This document shows positions 57,868 to 64,000 of a stretch of 64,000 nucleotides of DNA, in pieces. Under the pieces are notes generated by a model, which had not been told where the DNA came from, did not search any database, and was given only the letters and a program-made list of their open reading frames with translations. The DNA is from Lamellibrachia satsuma (taxonomy: Eukaryota; Annelida; Polychaeta; Sabellida; Siboglinidae): the NCBI GenBank assembly GCA_033239005.1, contig BSQZ01000011.1, forward strand, positions 5,067,001-5,131,000. The letters are read 5' to 3'. The translations under genes were made by a program, and so were the position numbers. How positions within the stretch are numbered: the first letter of the stretch is position 1; every line of letters begins with the position of its first letter.

Positions 57868-60620
57868 AAGTGGAGGAAAGAATGTTTGTAATTTTATATA
57901 AAAACATAAAAAATGGACCTTGCCTATCCTTGCTGCATGCAGAAACTGCCAACTGCCATAGTGTATGGGCAGGAATGTAATGTAGAATACACGGCAGACC
58001 TTTATAAGGTTTGCTTTGTATAAAATAAATCAACTTTCACCCATATTTGTTATATTCACATTTATTCCAGATATTTACACATGTAGTGCACACCTTTTTG
58101 ACTTATATGGCTGCTTCTTAGAAGCAAAACTAGCATTTAACAAACTCTGATTACCTTGTGAATGTACACTCAACTTGTGGCAAGCCAGATATATATTTGT
58201 ACATATATGTATGATATTCTGTGATATTTGCTACATACAAGTGTACACTCAGTATATGTATGTACACTAACTTGGTATACACATTCCGTTCTTGACATAC
58301 ACCTTTTAAAATTGATTTATTTTGAGGCATTTAAAAATGATTTAATACATATTCCTAGCTTTCAACTGATGGAGAACAAAATGTGTTTCTACGCCATAAC
58401 TACTAATGGTTTTCCCTCCGTCTAGCACCATTGGCAGATAATCTTTCTAAACAGTTGTACTTAAAATGCACACTAAAAATTCTCTGCCAGCCACATCTAA
58501 AACGCACGACTATATTTATAACATATGGCTGACACACTTGATTTCCAATACATCCTATACACACTACTTTACTAAACACATGTCTATTTACATTTGACGG
58601 AGATCTGTTTACAGAAGTAAACTAAAATATACCCAGTGAAAGAATATGGTCCAAAGATAGACATATTGGTAATGATATGTGCCGCCACCTAGTAAATGCA
58701 ACTTGCATGCACACACACACAATGCACCAGGTGGCAGCACTCTTTCCCATAACCACTGATACGTCATGATCATTCTTGGATTGGTTATAATTCAGGTTTT
58801 AACATTAACTACTACATAAATTTCTGCATCATTAATCAGAAAAACAACCTGCTACCCTACATCAAGCAAGCCCCATATCGGACTGACAATGCCCCTCCAT
58901 AACCCTATTTTCCTGCTCTGATATAAAAAACCCTACACAAAGTGATTTTATTTAATGTATTTACAAAAACACTTGTACTTGGATAATCAAGCTAATGTTA
59001 CTGTTGAATAAATTACTAGCACATGTGTGGCATGTCACGTACAACACAACGACGACCAGAATAAATCGTCGCTGCCACACAAGTTGAGATCTTGAAGAGT
59101 CTCTGGGCATTAAGTGGGAGGTGAAAGACGATGGCAAGCAACCGTTGGCTAAAGGCTGGTTTACAAGAGCAATTTTTTTCGATTTGTTGGTCAATACTGT
59201 GTAGTGCGATAGCACAGAACAAGAACCGCCCATGCAAACACCCTTGTAAGGCGAATTTGCGGCTACGGTTGTCTGTTAAAGTGGGGCTGGATCCAGTTTG
59301 ACCGACAATCTATGGCAATTTTGAAGCAGTGGCCAGTCAGTGACTGCCGTTACCGACAGCAGGTGCATTCATCGCAACCTTTCATCAAAGCTCAAGTTGG
59401 GATTGGCGTGCATTCATCGCAACCTTTCATCAAAGCTCAAGTTGGGATTGGCATGCAGTCATTGCAACCTTTCATCAAAGCTCAAGTTGGGATTGGCGCA
59501 AGTCAATTGGTCACACTCCCAGTGTCTAGACATGCTGACACTGTCACCAACCAATTGGGGCACAACTTGCTCATGTAAATCAAACTTTACATCACCTACC
59601 ACTCTGGTGCTAGTTCCATTCCCAGTTTTTGAACAAACAACCCTCTGTACATAACATAATAATGTGTTTGTCGTCCTATACCACGCCCATGTCTTGGAGT
59701 CTATCTAACACACGAGTAGTTCCACTATAAACATATATTTACAATTTGTGGAAAATGTACGCTCGAATGGATAACACATTAAATGCTACACACTGCACTA
59801 GAGTGCGAAACCATGGAAAATTGTGCAAATGCTCAATTAGAATACCAGATAAGCACCAGTGCAAAAATCTGCACCTACAACATACTAACACCAGATGTTA
59901 CGTCACTCTTCAGATGTACTATGCATTTCCCGTTAACAATATATATTGCTACGGATAAGGCATTGGATACACCATAGCAGTGTTTTCTCTTCATGTAATA
60001 ACAAACAATTTCTCCAGTGAAGCGGAACCAATCCTGCTAGGTGGCAGCACAGGATATGCCGCAAAATGGTGGATTTTCTTGGAAGATGTCTGTTACGTGT
60101 CAATCAATTTCTTGTCTGGAAAAATTTTATATCCTCAGCTAGAAATGCATGTGATATAGCAAGAACAATGAATTTTATCTGTGAAATATCCACCAAGCTT
60201 ACGATGCAGGAGACAAAACACTGCTACAAACATTGGCAGCCCCCCTTGCTTGCAAGCCCCGGTTTAACCTACAAAGGGCACATATCACTGTTTAGCATTT
60301 GTGATGCTACCAATCTGGCGTCTTTGTGCATTGGGAGTCGGTTGCTTGATATATCATGACACATGACCTGACGCTGCATTCATCTGCCCGAGACTTCACT
60401 TGAAGTCCACCACGTCCCTGAATGGTAGGCATCATACCAGTAAGACATCACACCAATCTGATATCTAAACTACACAATGATGACTGTCAGTGATCAGCTC
60501 TGTTGACATTTCAGTTTGTATTTAACACGTCGCCAGGACTGTCGCTGACAAGGTCGAGATTTGAGCAACATGCGTCACCAGACGTCATGTCATCAGATGT
60601 CACACATCTCGAGACGTTAA
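57868..60620. other. Intergenic between convergent FBXO8 and ELMOD
   Basis: No gene recognised apart from the small repeats listed separately. An inverted pair near 58680-58740 (GTGCCGCCACCTAG and AGGTGGCAGCAC) flanks a CA tract. The upper part is probably ELMOD 3' UTR. Confidence 0.4.
59363..59499. repeat. 45-bp tandem repeat, 3 copies
   Basis: Starts at 59363, 59408 and 59453; core CAACCTTTCATCAAAGCTCA. As 45 is a multiple of three, frames remain open, which explains a spurious repeated peptide. Confidence 0.93.
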
Positions 60621-63435
60621 TCAACAAGGGATCAACACGTTGCTTAGAACTGTTGACTTGTTCTTTAGTTTGTGAATCACTTGTTTCTGGAACTTTGTTT
60701 TCACTCTGTTGAACTCCATGATGTCACGAGGCCTCTCGTCAAACCAGAACTTGTCAAACTCGACAAACAGGTAACCTGCATGCAACAGAAAAAATATTGA
60801 TGTTTGGTGAACAGAATTGTTTCAAATTAAATCATGTTGCAATACTGAAGGAAACATTGGTGTCTGAGTGCAGAGATGGGACATTTTCTTTTTCATTCTC
60901 GATCATAAATTTTTCCATGGAAAAGTTAAAAGTTTGATCAACTCATGGAAAGGTGGCCATGGGTGAACGCATAATATTATTAGTGGACTGCGTTCACAAT
61001 AAAATACACCAGGACGCAGTGATACACAACCGCAACCTGCCATGATGCAGTGATACACAACCGCAACCTGCCATGACGCAGTGATACACAACCGCAACCT
61101 GCCATGACGCAGTGATACACAACTGCAACCTGCCATGATGCAGTGATACACAACCTCAACCTGCCATGATGCAGTGATACACAACCTCAACCTGCCATGA
61201 TGCAGTGATACACAACCTCAACCTGCCATGACGCAGTGATACACAACCGCAACCTGCCATGACGCAGTGATACACAACTGCAACCTGCCATGATGCAATG
61301 AAACACTACCTCAACCTGCCATGATGCAGTGATACACAACCTCAACCTGCCATGATGCAGTGATACACAACCTCAACCTGCATGTGCAGTTAACTTATTC
61401 TTTTTCTTTATGCAGTTTAATAACTAAACACTAATAACAAAATGTGGTTTTATCATAATTCATTATGGGATTCTAAAACAGTCGATGCGTGTGATGATCC
61501 AGTGCACGGTGGTGATAGTGACAAATTCAAATAAGAATAAAATATTAAGATAAGATTGAAGTTACTTAAACATAACAAACCATTGTGTTATTTAGTTTTG
61601 ACGAAGTTACTGGACAGGACAAACAATTAAATTATTTTTTACTGCATCCAGAAAAATTTCAGTGATAAAAGGGTAGCTCCGCTCTATATACTACGACAGT
61701 CTTTCAGAATTTACCCAATCTAATGATCAAAGCAAATACTTTTGCAAATGTTTATTAAACCGACATCGAATATAATTTTAATTTAACTATTAAAGCAATA
61801 CAAATGTGAACATGAATGAACCCGACTCACAATTGGCAACATGAACTGAGGGAGTTTTTTTATCGTATGACGTAATGTAATACTCACAGTAGACCTGGTG
61901 GAAGTCATTGAGCTGTGGGCAGCCCTGCACCAGGTTGTAGAAGTGCGTCTTGAAGTGACCGGCGGTCAGCATCGAGTAGGCCAGACTTGTCAAGTTAATG
62001 CCGACAATGGCAAAGGAATATCTGAAATACACAAAATGCACACACACAGTTATGACGTGGTGAATTCATCCATATATCATTGATACCTTGGTACTTTTGA
62101 TAAACCAAGGTTACTTAGTGAGAAGATTTGCAATATTGATGAATCATTGGTGAAATGCTTGCATTATAAACTGCTGCCATAGTCTGTACGACAAATACAC
62201 AGTAATTTATATAACGTCAGAATACCTAATACAGTCATGTCTCATACAGTTCACTGATAATCCATTTTCTTCAGTAATCTGAACATTTTTGCGAGACCAT
62301 TCTTAACACACTGTAAATTACTTATTATTCCGTGATTCACTAATCCGCACGCTTCATTAATCCGGCCAAAATCACTGGGAACCAAAGACTTCACTGCAGC
62401 TGTATGATGTGCGAATGTATTCGGTGTTGGAAAGCTCAACATTTTGACAAAGGCTGCATGTTGAGTATTGAAAAGCTCAACATTTTGACAAAGGCTGCAT
62501 GTTGAGTATTGAAAAGCTCAACATTTTGACAAAGGTTGCATGTTGAGTATTGGAAAGCTCAACATTTTGACAAAGGTTGCATGTTGAGTATTGAAAAGCT
62601 CAACATTTTGACAAAGGTTGCATGTTGAGTATTGAAAAGCTCAACATTTTGACAAAGGTTGCATGTTGAGTATTGAAAAGCTCAACATTTTGACAAAGGT
62701 TGCATGTTGAGTATTGAAAAGCTCAACATTTTGACAAAGGCTGCATGTTGAGTATTGGAAAGCTCAACATTTTGACAAAGGCTGCATGTTGAGTATTGGA
62801 AAACTCAACATTTTGAGAGAGTTGGGTGTTGGAAAGCTCAATGCTTTGACAAAGGTCACATGTTGAATGTTGGAAAGCTCAACATTTTGACAAAGATGTG
62901 CAGAGTGTTGTAAATATCAGTTGACCTTGAGTATACATATGTAGCATGCCTTATCTGCTTATTTAGACAACTACCTGTCACTGGACGTGAGCACGCAGCA
63001 ATGTGCATGCATGCAGCAATGTGCATGTGCATGTTCTCCTGCACCTCTAACTCTACCTGCACTGAACAGAACAGGTACACTCGGATGGTGTGGGTGTTGT
63101 GGTGTGTTGTGTTGTGTTGTGTGGTCTGGTGTGTTTATGGTCTGGTGTGTTTGTGGTGTGTTGTGGTGTGTTGTGGTCTGGTGTGTTTGTGGTGTGGTGT
63201 GTTGTGGTGTGGTCTGATAAGCATATTTTGCGAAACTGCCAATTTGGAGGGTAAGCGAGTTTGAAGAATGATTAAGAGTTGGAGGTTAATGAGTTTCACA
63301 AAACTTGTTCGACAAATTGGTGAAATAGTGCCAATGGATGTCATGAAGTTTTAGGATTTTTGAAGGTCACATTTTCTTACAATCAAGCAAAACGTCAACA
63401 TGGCTACTGATGGGGAAATCAACTGTGGTCTGCAC

Positions 63436-63482
<47 letters not shown>

Positions 63483-63883
63483 TTAAACCATTCAATCCAT
63501 ACAGCGGCTGAGTGTCTTGCACACATGGCATCTTCTTCTGTCGTATTCACAAGCAGCTGAATACAGTTGCATTGTTAAGTTGTCAACCCATGAGCAGCTT
63601 TATGAGAAGCTGCTCATGACAGGAGAAGTGTCCACTAATAACCCATGTCCACCTTAATAATTCCTTCTGTATTCACGACACGTCCATCAGAGGAATTCCA
63701 CTTGACCATCTCCTCATTCACCTGTCAACTTCTGTTGTGCCAGTGCAACGAACTAAATTATGATGACACCCCATTATCTAGCTGACTTTGAAGTCGAATA
63801 TGACGAGCACTTACCCGTACTGTGGATGGAAGGAGTGTGCAAGCATTGATCGAGCCTGGTCCCTGTATTTCGACACAAAGAAC
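60621..63883 (-). CDS. ELMOD2-like: ELMO domain-containing protein (ELMOD1/2 type), last three exons
   Basis: ELMOD proteins are GTPase-activating proteins for ARL2 and other ARF-family GTPases. Minus-strand exons: 63883-63815 (FFVSKYRDQARSMLAHSFHP, then QYG), 62021-61888 (YSFAIVGINLTSLAYSML, then KTHFYN, LNDFHQVY) and 60775-60621 (CYLFVEFDKFWFDERPRDIM, then EFNRVKTKF, ending STVLSNVLIPC and a stop). Phases join exactly. The motifs HPxYG-YPFAIVGIN, LKTHFYN and DIMEFNRV are characteristic of the ELMOD C-terminus. The upstream part with the GAP arginine lies beyond 64000. ELMOD1, 2 and 3 cannot be separated from this portion alone, though 1/2 fits better. Both introns hold a minisatellite. Confidence 0.92.
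61013..61383. repeat. 31-bp tandem repeat, about 12 copies, in an ELMOD intron
   Basis: Unit GCAGTGATACACAACC followed by GCAACCTGCCATGAC, 31 bp apart (61016, 61047 and so on). The main variants are ACCGC/ACCTC and GACGC/GATGC, arranged in blocks. Confidence 0.95.
62426..62897. repeat. 41-bp tandem repeat, about 11 copies, in an ELMOD intron
   Basis: Units are 41 bp apart (AAAGCTCAAC at 62431 and 62472). Each carries a perfect inverted repeat CTCAACAT - 15 nt - ATGTTGAG. The last copies are diverged. Confidence 0.95.
63085..63215. repeat. GT-rich low-complexity tract
   Basis: Irregular TGTGG/TGTTG/TCTGG repeats, strongly G+T on the plus strand, in the ELMOD intron. Confidence 0.9.
63440..63480. 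repeat. (TA)n microsatellite
   Basis: About 40 bp of pure (AT)n in the ELMOD intron. Confidence 0.95.
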
Positions 63884-64000
63884 CTGCAATAGTGAATGAC
63901 ATGACGAGTTATTTCACAGACGTTGATTCCTTTATGTGGCACATAATAGCACTCGACAAGTTAATGCCATATACTGCATAGCTGAAATGGGAGCTATGGT

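Overview
This is animal nuclear DNA, most likely from a marine lophotrochozoan and plausibly a mollusc. Small coding exons with GT/AG splice sites are separated by AT-rich introns. A tRNA-derived SINE, several non-LTR retrotransposon remnants, hAT-type DNA elements and many unrelated minisatellites surround them. The phylum is an inference from repeat content and protein similarity, not a search result.

Five conserved protein-coding genes were read by joining exons by eye. They are UFSP2 (+, C-terminal protease half, 881-13607), a RAD6/UBE2A-B ubiquitin-conjugating enzyme (-, complete, 26741 down to 16638), NUDCD2 (-, complete, 41303 down to 33791), FBXO8 (+, complete from its first in-frame ATG, 52057-55354) and an ELMOD1/2-type ELMO-domain gene (-, last three exons, 63883 down to 60621; the 5' part lies beyond the window). 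All splice phases agree with the conserved protein reading frames. Three genes belong to ubiquitin or UFM1 pathways (UFSP2, UBE2A/B, FBXO8). FBXO8 and ELMOD are convergent neighbours and both act on ARF-family GTPases.

Layout: 0-13.6 kb is UFSP2, whose last intron is almost wholly a 9.9-kb minisatellite of 29/33-bp units. 13.6-16.6 kb is a short intergenic stretch with a SINE and a LINE tail. 16.6-26.9 kb is the UBE2 gene with two tandem alternative last exons, two hAT-like insertions with target-site duplications, and a compact promoter. 27-33 kb is repeat-rich intergenic DNA (SINE, LINE 3' end, 65-bp array). 33.2-41.3 kb is NUDCD2, whose last coding exon has been amplified into a 54-bp tandem array and whose first two introns hold LINE remnants. 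41.8-50.4 kb is a graveyard of LTR, LINE and hAT remnants, including a 1.4-kb hAT element sitting inside a SINE. 52-55.6 kb is FBXO8. 55.6-64 kb holds small repeats and ELMOD.

The observations most worth following up are: (1) the duplicated, mutually exclusive terminal exons of the RAD6 gene, one ending like vertebrate UBE2A/B and one in a yeast-Rad6-like acidic tail; (2) the origin of the NUDCD2 54-bp array from the gene's own C-terminal codons and stop; (3) the 9.9-kb intronic minisatellite that runs to within about 15 nt of the UFSP2 last-exon acceptor; (4) hAT-type elements delimited to the base, one retaining a transposase exon fragment.
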